The notes beneath the pieces were generated by a model, which was not told the origin of the DNA, did not search any database, and saw only the letters and a program-made list of their open reading frames with translations. This document shows positions 10,679-20,991 of a DNA stretch of 64,000 nt, piece by piece. Every line of letters begins with the position of its first letter. The stretch's first letter is position 1. The stretch is from Ascidia mentula. Lineage: Eukaryota; Chordata; Ascidiacea; Phlebobranchia; Ascidiidae. The position numbers and the translations under genes were made by a program. The stretch covers positions 4,030,001 to 4,094,000 of the forward strand of contig OX387203.1 in assembly GCA_947561715.1 (NCBI GenBank). The letters are read 5' to 3'.

Positions 10679-12784
10679 ATGGCTTTTAACATCGGCATGA
10701 CTCCCCCGCATTTTAGAAACGGAGACAATTTTAACTCATTTTTACAAGTTTTTAATTCTTATTGCGCCAGCATAAAGGCTACCGAAGAGGTTAAGAAGCA
10801 CCTTTTCTTAACAAATGTTGACAAAGACTTTATATGGGATATTCAAAACGGGGCCGATAATCTGTACGAAATGCAATTTGAAGAGATAGTTACTAAAGCC
10901 AAAGCAGTCGGAGTAAACGCCACTGGCCAATGCGCGCTAAGAAGCCAGTTGGTCAACCGAATCCAAGGGCCACAAGAAGACGGTAGAACTTTCGTGTATG
11001 CCATAGAAGCTTTAGCCGCCCGTGCGTACCCGAGGGCAGCCGACGCCGCCATTAAAAATGAGGTGATGCTTCTCGCTTTATTGCGGGGTCTCAAGGACCG
11101 CCAACTAGTGGACTCAGTTAGACAAAAGTGTCCACAGCGGGATTTCAGTGTTTGTGCTAAAATGGTCGTCGAGTCCGATGTGTCACACGGCTCTCTTCCC
11201 GTTACATCGATAAGTTCAACCCGAAATCCTGAGTTGGTCGAACTCAAAAACACTTTGGTCGAGCTTAATTCGAATGTGCAGCGATCTATTGATAGCTTTC
11301 GTAACGAGCTCGATGCCATGCGCCGTGATTTCGACGTTCTCCAGCGACCCGGACCACCAAGGTTGCGCCCAAGTAAGTCTACAAGCGCTTGCTACAACTG
11401 TGGGGTACGTGGCCATGTGGCAAAAAATTGTTGTCGACCACGCGGCGGCGATAGGACGATTAAATCTACACCTTTTAGACCATCAAGTCAACAATCCCCA
11501 TCGCAGGTGGTGAACACCGCCCAGCAAAGGCCGACACCAAGTAAGTCGCGGGTTACCGTGCAAGGAATAGCCAAGACGAACAAACAAAATCGCTACCTGA
11601 ACACATTGTTGGGAGATCGGATCGTGTGCGCTTTAGTAGACACCGGCGCGACAATAAGCGTATTAAACCGTCGCGTATATAAGTCACTTAAAGCTACGCC
11701 TAATGGGGTGTTACAACCCTTACCGTTGGAAACAGAGTATGTCAACGCTTCCGGAGAAGTTATTTTGATGGACGGCGCTGTCGATGTTGACGTAAGGATT
11801 TGCGGGTTACGCTTATCGCAAAGAATGTGCGTGACACGCTACATTCAAGAAGAATGCATTTTAGGCCTGGACTTCATTCAGAGCAACGGTTGCCAACTCT
11901 GTTACAAAAAAATGTTGTTCTACGTTGGATCGGGTTCCGCGGCTCTACTTTCTTCCCCCTTCCACTGTAAACGCACAGATGTACGTCTAAAAGAAGATGT
12001 GACGATCCCACCGTTTTCAGAGGTATGCGTTGTTGGTTCATTCATAAGGAATCCCCCAGAAAATGTCCCTAGTGCGATGCAAGTTCTTGTTGAGAAAAAC
12101 CTTGACTTCACACTCCGAAATAGTTTACTCGGCGGAACTTATGTAACTATAACTTCGCAAGCAACTGTTCCGGTATTTTTAGCAAATTTGTCCGACGACC
12201 CGGTGAGGTTGCTTGCAGATTCGCATGTTGCTCGCCTGACTCCGATACTGACCTCCGGCAACGTCACATGTTCGTCTGACGACAACTGTGTTGCAGTGGA
12301 ATCCTTTCCACCGCCAGGTTGTGAGTGCGAAGACAGAGGATGCATCAACAGTGAATATATTGCTTCGATCACGACAACAGCGCAACGAACCCCAAAGGCC
12401 GGCCGCTCAGGAGCGGGTAGGATTATAGATTCCGTTTCAATTAATGAGGGACTGACGTCCGCTCAGAAAAAACGTGTCGAAGAATTAATTTCTAGGAAAC
12501 AAGCCGCGTTTTGCACAGAGGCAGGGGATCTCGGTCGGACCCACTTGGCCGAACACGCGATAGATACAGGTGATCATGCACCGGTCCGACAACCGCCACG
12601 ACGGATGGCCCCAGGAAACAAAAGGAAAGTGGAGGAAATTGTCGGGGAGATGGAGCAACAGGGTTTGGTGCGCCCTTCGCAATCGCCGTGGTCAAGTCCC
12701 GTCGTTCTGGTTCGGAAAAAGTCTGGTGAGACGAGGTTTTGTGTGGATTACCGGCAAATAAACATTCTTACATCAATGCTGTAA
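10679..12784 (+). CDS. Gypsy Gag - protease - truncated reverse transcriptase
   Basis: The ATG at 10679 (MAFNIGM) is preferred over the upstream non-ATG start. The Gag region fills the first part. A CCHC zinc knuckle (CYNCGVRGHVAKNC) lies at about residues 237-250 and an aspartic protease signature (ALVDTGAT) at about 318-325. The beginning of the reverse transcriptase (LVRPSQSPWSSPVVLVRKK, then FCVDYRQIN) starts at about residue 662. The frame then ends within a few codons because the next part of RT, including the YxDD catalytic motif, is deleted. Gag and Pol are in one continuous frame up to that point. Codon use is less AT-rich than the host flanks. Confidence 0.9.
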   Translation: MAFNIGMTPPHFRNGDNFNSFLQVFNSYCASIKATEEVKKHLFLTNVDKDFIWDIQNGADNLYEMQFEEIVTKAKAVGVNATGQCALRSQLVNRIQGPQEDGRTFVYAIEALAARAYPRAADAAIKNEVMLLALLRGLKDRQLVDSVRQKCPQRDFSVCAKMVVESDVSHGSLPVTSISSTRNPELVELKNTLVELNSNVQRSIDSFRNELDAMRRDFDVLQRPGPPRLRPSKSTSACYNCGVRGHVAKNCCRPRGGDRTIKSTPFRPSSQQSPSQVVNTAQQRPTPSKSRVTVQGIAKTNKQNRYLNTLLGDRIVCALVDTGATISVLNRRVYKSLKATPNGVLQPLPLETEYVNASGEVILMDGAVDVDVRICGLRLSQRMCVTRYIQEECILGLDFIQSNGCQLCYKKMLFYVGSGSAALLSSPFHCKRTDVRLKEDVTIPPFSEVCVVGSFIRNPPENVPSAMQVLVEKNLDFTLRNSLLGGTYVTITSQATVPVFLANLSDDPVRLLADSHVARLTPILTSGNVTCSSDDNCVAVESFPPPGCECEDRGCINSEYIASITTTAQRTPKAGRSGAGRIIDSVSINEGLTSAQKKRVEELISRKQAAFCTEAGDLGRTHLAEHAIDTGDHAPVRQPPRRMAPGNKRKVEEIVGEMEQQGLVRPSQSPWSSPVVLVRKKSGETRFCVDYRQINILTSML

Positions 12785-14985
12785 GTTCCTGGCCTACCCC
12801 GAGGAGTGTTAAACACATTCGACAATTCGTTGGCCTTACTTCTTATTATCGCAGATTTATCAAAGATTATGCTCGGGTGGCTGGTCCGTTACACAAGCTT
12901 ACAGAAAAGGGTCGAACATTCAAATGGGGGGAAGAGCAACAAGATGCATTCGACGAACTAAGGCGACGCCTTACACAAGCACCTATTTTACAGCACCCGG
13001 ACTTTTCAGCGACTTTTGTATTAGATACCGACGCTTCCAATAACGCGGTGGGATGTGTGTTGTCCCAGGTAGTAGATGGCAAAGAACATGTGATCGCCTA
13101 TGGCAGCAAATCGCTATCGAAAGCTGAGCGCAATTATTCCACTACGCGAAAAGAATTGTTAGCTGTAGTATACGCCGTTAAATTGTATAGGTGTTATTTG
13201 CTTGGCAGGCACTTTCTCCTGCGGACTGATCATTCGTCACTCCGGTGGTTGTGGAAGTCGCGGGAGATGTATGGCCAGTGTGCGCGTTGGTTTGAACGCC
13301 TCGCAGAGTACGACTTCACACTGATTCATCGCCCGGGAAAAAAACACGGCAACGCCGATGCACTAAGCCGCTTGACCAATGAAGAGGAAGAAGCGATGCC
13401 ATTTCCGGTCAACACTTCCTACGGCACAAACAGTCGTCGCAACGGTACAGAAGAAGTTTATTCCTTAGACTTGCGTCGCTCCATTGGACTGCCATACGAG
13501 GAAATAAGTAACGCCCAACACGACGACCCCGAAATTTCCCCGGCTTTTAGGTGGTTAAACCTTGGCAAGAGACCACCTTACCGAACTGTTAGGTCTGCCT
13601 CGACGATGACCAAACACCTTTGGGGGCAATTCGGGCGGTTAATCGTTCAAAACAACTTGTTGTATCAAACGAGTGACTCCTTACATCAACCGGGCGCGTG
13701 TGTGTACCGCCTTATCACTCCACAGACCACCAGAGAAACGATTATGTCCGTTTTGCACGACGCACCACTTGGCGGTGGCCATCTCGGGATGGCAAAAACC
13801 TGTTCGAAGATCGAAGAAAGACACTTCTGGCCCGGTTGGAGGACCGATGTTGAGGCATATGTCCGTTCCTGTCGCCACTGCCAAAGAAGTAAGAAGTTTA
13901 CAGCAAGGCCCCGCGCTCCGTTGGTTCCTTCCGGGGAGATGCAACCAATGGAGCGGGTCGAGGTGGACATAATGGGGCCACTTCCGGCGACCTCCAGTGG
14001 TAATCAATACGTATTGGTTGCATGCGACATATTCACTAAATACGTGCGCGCATGGCCACTCAGGACGCAAAGGGCAGAAGACGTAGCCGGGACAATGTTT
14101 CATCGTTGGTTTACGGTACACGGCGTCCCGGACGTAATCCATTCCGATCAAGGTGCAAACTTTGAATCTATTTTATTTAAAGAGCTAGCACGGTTGATGG
14201 GCTGCCGAAAGACCCGGACGACCGCGTATCATCCTCAAGGAAACGGTGCGTGCGAACGCAACAACCGAACAATACTCTCCATGATACGGAATTACGTACA
14301 GCGCGATGAACGGTGCTGGGATGAGGCGCTGTCGGCGGTGGTCGCCGCCTATAATGCGAGTGTCCATGAAAGTACAGGTGTGTCACCACATTATTTGTTA
14401 AATGGCCACGCTCTACGACTCCCAGCAGATTTATTCGGTGCTCCCGCCCAGCGCGATCCATTCCCGGAACCACTGGAAGGGCTACGCGCTAGGCTCCAGT
14501 TAGCTGAAGAGGTGGCCCGTGAAACGTTGCGGAAACAAAGACGGCGCATGGCGTCGCAGTACGACCGACATAAGAGGGGCAAACCGCTGAATGTGGGTGA
14601 TTTTGTTCTCTTAACAGACCCCGCGGTGAAGCCAGGGATGGCAAGGAAATTCCACCTTCCGTTCAAAGGCCCGTACAAAGTGGTGGACATCAAGTCAGCC
14701 GTGGCGTATGAGATCGAGGACGAAGAAGGACACCGAAAAGTCGTCCATTATAATCGCCTCAAACAAATTCAAGGTGAAGGGGCGGACAAGACGGAGGGGC
14801 GACCAACCGTGGAAGAGGAAGTCCGGACATTGCCACCTACGGGAGACCCCACGACACAAGTGGTGACCTGGACCAATATCACCGAAAACGAAGAAAATGC
14901 GCAGGCACCGAACTCTCGCGATGACAACGGAATTGCCAGTCGCCTTCGCGTAAATCGCCGTCCCACTCAGCGCTATTCCCCATAA
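12770..14985 (+). CDS. Gypsy RNase H - integrase (remainder of Pol, out of frame)
   Basis: This open frame is shifted relative to the Gag frame. It begins after the deletion with the RT connection segment (SSWPTPRSVKHIRQFVGLTSYYRRFIKDY). The RNase H domain follows (LDTDASNNAVGCVLSQ, ending GNADALSRL). Next come the integrase HHCC zinc-binding region (GGGHLGMAKTCSKIEERHFWP, CRHCQRS) and the catalytic core with its D, D and E (VDIMGPL, IHSDQGANF, HPQGNGACERNN). The chain ends with a GPY/F module (FKGPYKVVDI). The RNase H and integrase motifs look intact. A first ATG at 12739 exists but lies in the wrong frame for RT and is not a natural start. Confidence 0.9.
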
Positions 14986-15010
14986 GTCTGCACGGGAGTG
15001 CCTCGACATA

Positions 15011-15022
15011 GAGGGGGGAGTG
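15011..15022 (+). other. Polypurine tract of the gypsy element
   Basis: The run gaggggggag directly precedes the 3' LTR, the expected place for plus-strand priming. Confidence 0.75.
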
Positions 15023-15490
15023 TGTAGCGCAAAAGAATTTGCTCACTTGTTTGCGTTTCATTTCCAAGTTTCACGCTTTCGTTAAATCACGTATTCTTTT
15101 ACGCCACGTTCTTTTTCACCTTTTGTTATTTCACCTTCCACCTGTTCACTTAAATGTTTTGTATTGATTTATATTTTTGTATTTATTATTTAAGTGTCTC
15201 GAACGCACCAGTCACCGCACGTTGATTTGATATCGTAGCGCTAGCTCCCTTCTCACGTGACACGGTTGGGCCAATGACTGGCGAGAGAAAAGAAAAACCG
15301 GACGAACACGAGACGCTAAGAAAAATCGTTAGGCAGACTGTTTTTGGGGAGATTGTGTTTCGGCTGTGCAATTTTTATGGTTTTATGAACAAGATTTTAT
15401 CTAAACGGTTGTGCAGGAACAGGCTTGTGGTTAGCCGTGAATGCAGCGTCCTGAGAACCAAGGAAAGCGTTTATTTTAAGAAGCGTAACA
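15023..15490 (+). repeat. 3' LTR of the gypsy element
   Basis: 468 bp, near-identical to 10111-10578, followed by the putative target duplication aaca. Confidence 0.93.
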
Positions 15491-15535
15491 AACACAGCAG
15501 GCAGTGGGATAGTACGATTTTGCAGAATAGCAAAG

Positions 15536-15606
15536 ATGCATTGCAATTAGTGCAATGAGTGCAATTAGTGCAATGAGTGCAATCAGTGCAATCAGTGCAA
15601 TTAGTT
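15536..15606 (+). repeat. 10-bp minisatellite (agtgcaatNa)
   Basis: About seven tandem copies of a decamer, agtgcaatga / agtgcaatta / agtgcaatca, just downstream of the 3' LTR. No coding role is seen. Confidence 0.8.
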
Positions 15607-16573
15607 CACGTTGCAGTACAATTATGATGAATGACTGATGTTTTTTTCGCTTGAAATTTTTTTACAAAGCTGTTAACATCATTTCATGACATTACTAATT
15701 AAAAACAAGAAAACACGAGTACTTTCGTTTGGGCAATTCCTCTCCATTGTTAATATTCTCAGTACTTGTGGCATTGAATTATCAGATGCGAAGAATAACG
15801 CCGTTTGTGAGGCTGGAAACAATGAAGTGATGTTCGTTACTTTGACCTCGGTTTTCCTTTCGAAGAAAACGGCGAGAAAACGAGCGAATTACTGTGAATG
15901 TTTTGTATTTGTACTCCGCTGAAGTCGAATTGTTGACTGATAACAAGCTATTGGAGTTTATGCACTCCCTCATTTGCCACGGTCGAATCCAAAACAAGTC
16001 GTGGAGTGCTGGAACTGACTATAAGATTGAGCAGCATTGCCAATCATATTTTGTTGGCAGTACTGTAGGCAAGACTCTTCAAGCCGATGGGGAAAGGTTC
16101 TTGGCTTTTAATATCCCGAAAACCGTTCCATCGGGCGATTTAAGATGTTGTTATAATTTATCAATTACGTTGGCAAAAGTTATTTTTGTCTTATTAGAAA
16201 CAAGACTATTATTGTCTCTGGTAACGATTGAATATGGGCAGTAACTTGTAATCAGTTTATGCATTGTAAGGAATACAGGCACTAATTGTTAAAAAGAACA
16301 TGAAAATCGTGCGCTTTTAAAACGTTCATGGCGCATGTAAGACTGGACGAAACAACATTCACGAACGTAACTTGCTGTGTTTGTTATGTGCTTCATTTCA
16401 ATCATGTTTCACAAAAAAAACGTGAAAAGTTTGCAGAGCTGTTTCACTTTAAACAGAGTATGCAGTAGTTGGATTGCACAATAACCGTCCAGTATCAAGC
16501 GTATTGAGACTATATTTTGTGTTTCAGATTTTTGTATCTATTTGTATCTATAGAGTGATAAAAAATAAAAGGT
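15607..16573. other. Intergenic / upstream region of small gene A
   Basis: No gene recognised. Near its end, tgtttcag at about 16521-16528 followed by tttttgtatc resembles the sequence before the ATG of the paralogue at 20174. It may be the end of a 5'UTR intron. Confidence 0.35.
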
Positions 16574-17039
16574 ATGGGCTCAAATAACCAGAAGATTCAT
16601 GTTGCAAATGCATGCGGTGAAACGATTCACGCAAGAGTAACAACAAACGAGAAGGTTGTAACGTTTGACCACAAGAAGATAGGTTTTGGGAACGGCGGTG
16701 AGATTGTGATATTTGAAAAATCTATGTATATGTACACTGTTGAGATATTCAATTAAACCACCTTAATTATGTCTATGCTTTTGAATTGCAGCTTTCGAGC
16801 AAATGGAAGCATGCATAATTAAATACCAAGAGCTAGGATTTAACAAAATAGCTCCTGGAAGTTACCTGCCTTTTGACCAGTGTGGCTTTGACGGCAAGGT
16901 TTTTCTAACCATTTTGGGGATATGTGACAACTATCCAGTGTACAACGATTACAGCGTCATCGTGGACGCCCAAAAACAAATTCGCCGCACAAAATACGGA
17001 ACGGTCTGGACTGATACACATGGACACACTCATGGCTAA
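16574..17039 (+). CDS. Small two-exon gene, unrecognised family (member A)
   Basis: Exon 1 is 16574-16697 (donor gtgaga) and exon 2 is 16792-17039 (acceptor ttgcag). The phase-1 junction is shared with both paralogues. The predicted protein has 123 residues. Exon 1 reads KIHVANACGETIHARVTTNEKV. Exon 2 carries the family core FNKIAPGSYLPFDQ, DGKVFLTILG, NDYSVIVDA and RRTKYGTVW, ending in a His/Gly-rich tail. There is no signal peptide or membrane segment, so it is probably intracellular and beta-rich. An AATAAA-like signal is at about 17245, after a possible 3'UTR intron acceptor at 17218. I do not recognise the family; paralogues lie at 20174-20616 (pseudogene) and 48867-49378. Confidence 0.75.
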
Positions 17040-17389
17040 ACGTAATTACAAATAATTACATAATTGTACAATGTGTATTTACCTAATGTCTTACTATACC
17101 ATTGCATTCGGTAAGAAGTACTAGAAAACGTCTGCCTTTTACGACTTGGGATGGGCCTCAATTTACTTTCTTCCTTATACTTTTTAGCCTTTCATTACTA
17201 TGTGCAATTTTTTTTCAGCTTTGAATTGAACTACCAACGGACAACAATAAAAACTTGTACAGGAAGCTGCATCATACAAAGTGACTGTGATGATTATTGT
17301 CAATTAATTTGGATGTAAATAAAATAAAATCGAACCATTCAAAAATCCGTTAATGTGTGTGGTCGCACAACTTTATCGAAATACGACGT

Positions 17390-17870
17390 AAACAAATAAA
17401 AACAAATAAGTCCGTAAAGGAAATCGACAAAGCGAATGGAGAATAAGCACATATTCTGCTGCAGAATTTCTGCAGTTGTATGCAGTAATATCTGCATGAC
17501 TGCATTTGATTTAAAATCAATTTGAAAATTTGGAAAGTTTTATGCCATATGAATGCGAGAAACAGTTTTCGTTACACGCGGGTATTTTTACTAGTGTAAG
17601 TCAAGGGCTCGTGACCTTGTAAACAGGGTACCCCCTTGTACTTGCACAAACAGGCGCCTTATTGCTGTAAGAAAATATGTTGTTTAATATGATATAAGTG
17701 ACAGACTGAAGCGGGTGCTTGTTAACGTGTATTTGTCTACAAGACCGTCGTTGCCAGACTCCCTCAATTGTTTCGAGACGCGCAGAAAAAAGCAACACAA
17801 AAATCAAAACGTATCACGCTTCAGTGAATTCACAGGTGGTATCCGTCACATTACTCCCCCCCAGAAGCGG
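17390..17870 (-). repeat. Probable 3' LTR and polypurine tract of the decayed gypsy element
   Basis: On the minus strand the integrase end is followed by a G-rich purine tract (gggggggagt, complement of about 17855-17866) and then tgtgacggatacc, which looks like the start of an LTR. No second LTR copy was recognised upstream at about 18900-19400, so the left boundary is a guess. Confidence 0.35.
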
Positions 17871-18905
17871 GATGTCGTTTTTTTGGACGCCCTCTTTTAC
17901 GAGCTTGCCCAACAGGTACTGGTTTGGAGCAGTCAACTATAGCAGGTTTAAGGCGATCAATCGAAACGGAATGTTCAACACCTGAAATGTTTATCACAAA
18001 ATACTTTTCGTGACGAGCACACACTTTAAAAGGACCATCCAACGGTGGCGAAAGTGGGGGGCGATATCCATCTTTACGCACGAAAACATATGTGCAATTG
18101 CGTAACGAAGGTGGCACAAACACACGAGTTCGACAATGGCGCGACATTGGCTGCGGTAATAATGTTTGAATCGCCCGACGGAGAGTTTGTACAAACTCGG
18201 AATACTTGATAGACGTGTCTGCAGCAACAGGAAAATCCCCAGGTTGGGAAATGGTTGAGCCGTAAACGAGTTCCGCGCTTAACATCTTCTTTTGGCATGT
18301 TACGTATGCCGAGCAGAACCCAGGGCAGCTCGTCAATCCAATTTGGATTAGCCGATCAAGCCATCAGGCTGCTTTTGAGTTGACGGTGAAATCGTTCCAC
18401 CCATCCGTTAGCCTGGGAATGGAACGCCGTAGTGCAGTGGTGTTTAATTCCCATGAGTTGGCAAATGTTCTTCCACAATTCAGATGTAAAGCTTTTCGGG
18501 GGATAAACGACGTGCCTTTGCATGAACCGGTGGTCCAGTTGTGCAAATATGATGCTGGACCTTGTGTCTGGGTACAATGCTGGAAAACTTCGGTGCGGTT
18601 AAAGACGGAAATCGTGAGAGGAGGCTTGTAAAATCTTCAGTAGATTTGGTCAACTTGCAAATGTGTGACGATTTGTCATTTGTGGCCTTTATAGGAATGC
18701 TGGCGAACGATTTTGAATGAACAAGGCAACTGTGGCGTAGGTCTACCAGCAAGGAATGTGCACGCAGGAAGTCGGCTCCCAGAAGAGGTTGCGATACAGC
18801 CGCAAATATGAATTTCCAACGAAATTTGCCAGCTGCGAGTTCCAGGTTGAGTACCTTTTCCCCAAAAGTATTAATCCTGCTGCCGTTAGCTGCAATTAAC
18901 TTCAT
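17851..18905 (-). pseudogene. Decayed Ty3/gypsy Pol with large internal deletion
   Basis: Reading the minus strand: a retroviral-type protease end (PLLGADFLRAHSLLVDLRHS, about 18770), then the start of RT (TTGPPVHAKARRLSPEKL, about 18510). It is then joined abruptly to the late integrase core (FTSELWKNICQLMGIKHH, then FHSQANGWVERFHRQLKSSLMA). The rest of RT, RNase H and early integrase are absent. After several frameshifts the C-terminal region continues (WIDELPWVLLGIRN; SAELVYGSTI-like; GPFKVCARHEKYFVI; VSIDRLKPA, a GPY/F module). It is a different gypsy lineage from the 10-15 kb element and clearly dead. Confidence 0.85.
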
Positions 18906-18929
18906 TCCTTTAGCTTGCTGCTGACGAGC

Positions 18930-19850
18930 AAGACTTGCGAAGTAACCTTTGCAACCGTAATCTTATCATACCACGCCATTTTTTGTTGTTGTTCTGCACA
19001 GTTGCCCTCTCCGATATTCGCATTTGGTTATCACTGCAAACCAGTAAAAACCCCACAAATAACTATTTAAAACATCCGCTGGTGAAGGTTTGCACAAATG
19101 TTTTCAAACAAAGGCGTGCAGCTCAAGCACTTGAGTATTAAACTTCATACGCGACTAGGCGATAGAAATTGTATGCTTGCTTTTCAACATATCTCTTCAT
19201 GTCTGACATCTCATCGTTAAGTTCTATAAAGGCAAATACCCTATAGATGCCATAGGAATTCACGCTTCGAGTGCCATTATACCTTCAAGTAGTTGCAGTA
19301 GTACCTGTTTTAGTTCACTTGCGGTTAAGTGTAAACGTTATTTGGCACCGCGTAATGGTTTTCATGCACATAATCAATAGCTTGGTGAAAGTGTAGCACA
19401 ACAGCTATTGTGTTAGCTGACTGTTTTATAGAATAACAAAGATTCATCGCATTGTACCATTGACAACTAAGAATCTAAGCGGGTTGTGTTTTTTTGCAAA
19501 ACTTGAAAACTGACAGCTAAACTTTATCTTGGTAAGCTCACCTACAGTAGCAGTATACTGCATCGTGTCTGAGCAAACATATGAATACCAGCATGCAGGT
19601 TTAACAAGATAAACAGGCAATTTTAATGACAAGCGTGGGCGTTCGTGTGGTTGCACAATTGCTTGCAATTATTGTTATTATTGCAGAAAGTGGGACATGG
19701 ATATACACAAACTGTGTATGTGTTTAGGTGTTAGCATAGGAAACGTGTGGTTCTGGTGCAATGACAACACATCGTTGGTCTTATGCTCAAAAGCTTAATA
19801 GACTGGATGAATCTAACGATATTCAATTTGCAGAAGTAATATCATGCTTA
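18930..19850. other. No gene recognised
   Basis: Spacer. Only short unsupported ORFs are present. Confidence 0.45.
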
Positions 19851-19854
19851 CGCA

Positions 19855-19995
19855 TAGCAAGGCAGGATCGCCCAGGATTGCGCTGGCCCTTTATATTTGG
19901 AGATCTCATCTCTGGTATTCTTATCATTAGGTTCACAGGCTTTCTTTTCCAAGAAAAAGTGGCTGATCTAGCTTTGCTGCGAAGCCTGTGAACTT
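19855..19995 (+). repeat. Dispersed structured repeat, copy 1
   Basis: Shares with 63488-63660 the blocks caggatcgccc, atcattaggttYacaggctt, gtggctgatc and gctgcgaagc. It contains an inverted repeat, aggttcacaggctt (about 19929-19942) against aagcctgtgaactt (about 19982-19995). The partner copy keeps the pairing with changed bases. Confidence 0.6.
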
Positions 19996-20173
19996 TATGC
20001 TATTCAAGTTGGTTTGAAATTCTTTCAATTTTTGCTGTTTATTTTAGAACAGCCAGGGTTGCACAAGCGTTTTAACCTAAAGCTGTACCATGTATTGCTC
20101 CTGATAAACTTAGACTTTTTTTGGACTGTTTTGCGTTTCAAATTTTTGTATCAAGTGATAAAAAATACAAAGG

Positions 20174-20616
20174 ATGAGCCCCAAAACAACTCATGTTGCA
20201 AATGCAACCAATTTATCAATTAAAGCAAGAGTAACAATCAACGAGTAGAAGATCTTGCTTGACCACATGAAGTTTGCTGTTGGTGGTCAGGCCGGTAAGA
20301 TTTTGTCTCTATTCTTTTTTTGTGGATCTATACACATGTAGAGATATTAACTTGCATTGTAGAATTTGAAAGAAGTGTACAATATGCAAACGAGAACCAC
20401 GAACCGGGATTCGCTGTTGTAGCTCCTGGTCAATATTTGCCTTTTGATGAGTCTGGCCCTGACGGAAAGGTTTATCTTTCCATATAGGGTACATGTGAAA
20501 ATTACCCACTGCGAAATGATTCAAGCATTATTGTTGCGATGGGAGGACAATTGCATCGGGCTGAATACGGATCGATCTGGATTGACGAAGAAGGAAACAA
20601 CCATCGTAAAAGGTAG
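20174..20616 (+). pseudogene. Small two-exon gene family, member B (two nonsense codons)
   Basis: Exon 1 is 20174-20294 (donor gtaaga) and exon 2 is 20363-20616. The reading frame is complete and unshifted from ATG to final stop, and matches the paralogues throughout (TTHVANATNLSIKARVTINE, then PGFAVVAPGQYLPFDESGPDGKV). Two TAG codons interrupt it: one at about 20246 in the place of Gln (CAG) in member C, and one at about 20486 in the place of Leu (CTG). The absence of frameshifts suggests a recent loss. A conserved exon-3 start is at about 21133. Confidence 0.8.
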
Positions 20617-20740
20617 TGGTTGTAGGGTAGTTGTTGAAGGGCACAAAATGGCAATCAAGATGATTGCACTTTTAACGTTGTGTGGGCCTCGAGTTTGAGA
20701 AAGCGTCCTTGCTGCAGCAAATATGTGTAACTTATGTGTG

Positions 20741-20793
20741 AGCTGCAGACAGATGGCCACTGTTTCGACCTAAAAGGTCTCATCAGTGCAGCT
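20741..20793 (-). ncRNA. Type I hammerhead ribozyme, arm 1
   Basis: Read on the minus strand: stem I 5' side AGCTGCA (complement of 20787-20793), core CTGATGA, stem II GACC-TTTTA-GGTC, GAA, stem III ACAG / CTGU with loop TGGCCAT, cleavage-site triplet GTC, then stem I 3' side TGCAGCT (complement of 20741-20747). All conserved catalytic positions (C3, G5, A6, G8, A9, G12, A13, A14, A15.1-U16.1, C17) are present and all three stems pair. Stem I is 7 bp without a mismatch. Confidence 0.85.
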
Positions 20794-20938
20794 GGTGTGA
20801 CTTTCAGACGACTTTGCTGGCCAAACGTAAGGTTGCACCCAGTTTGGTGCCCAACGGATGACGGTGATTGTATAATCACCACAAAGTGGAAGTCTTTGCT
20901 TGGCCGTTTGGTCAGCAAAGTCGTCTGAAAGTCACACC

Positions 20939-20991
20939 AGCTGCACTGATGAGACCTTTTAGGTCGAAACAGTGGCTATCTGTCTGCAGCT
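20939..20991 (+). ncRNA. Type I hammerhead ribozyme, arm 2
   Basis: Plus-strand copy with the same organisation: stem I 20939-20945 with 20985-20991, core CTGATGA 20946-20952, stem II 20953-20956 with 20962-20965 (loop TTTTA), GAA 20966-20968, stem III 20969-20972 with 20980-20983 (7-nt loop), predicted cleavage after C20984 (GTC). It differs from arm 1 only in the stem III loop (TGGCTAT). Helix I is the open stem. Known metazoan hammerheads sit in retrozymes, SINE-like repeats and Penelope-like elements. Confidence 0.88.

Larger units (their letters stand above)
10111..15490 (+). mobile_element. Ty3/gypsy LTR retrotransposon, young but RT-deleted
   Basis: A 5.38-kb element with two 468-bp LTRs (10111-10578 and 15023-15490), both starting TG and ending CA. 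Apparent 4-bp target duplication aaca (10107-10110 and 15491-15494). The LTRs differ at only one position that I noticed (ttcatttaaa versus ttcacttaaa), which implies a recent insertion. The order Gag, CCHC, protease, RT start, RNase H, integrase is that of Ty3/gypsy. Most of the reverse-transcriptase domain is missing at about 12770, so this copy must have been mobilised in trans or lost the segment during its last reverse transcription. Confidence 0.93.
20741..20991. repeat. Fold-back repeat bounded by hammerhead ribozymes
   Basis: The first 80 or so bases and the last 80 or so bases are near-perfect inverted repeats; arm 1 is about 20741-20824 and arm 2 about 20908-20991. The middle plus arm 2 form a monomer of about 160 nt that recurs, diverged, at 41751-41910 (minus) and in part at 55503-55600 (plus). 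The outer end of each arm is exactly a hammerhead ribozyme. The repeat lies in the 3' region of pseudogene B. Confidence 0.85.
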
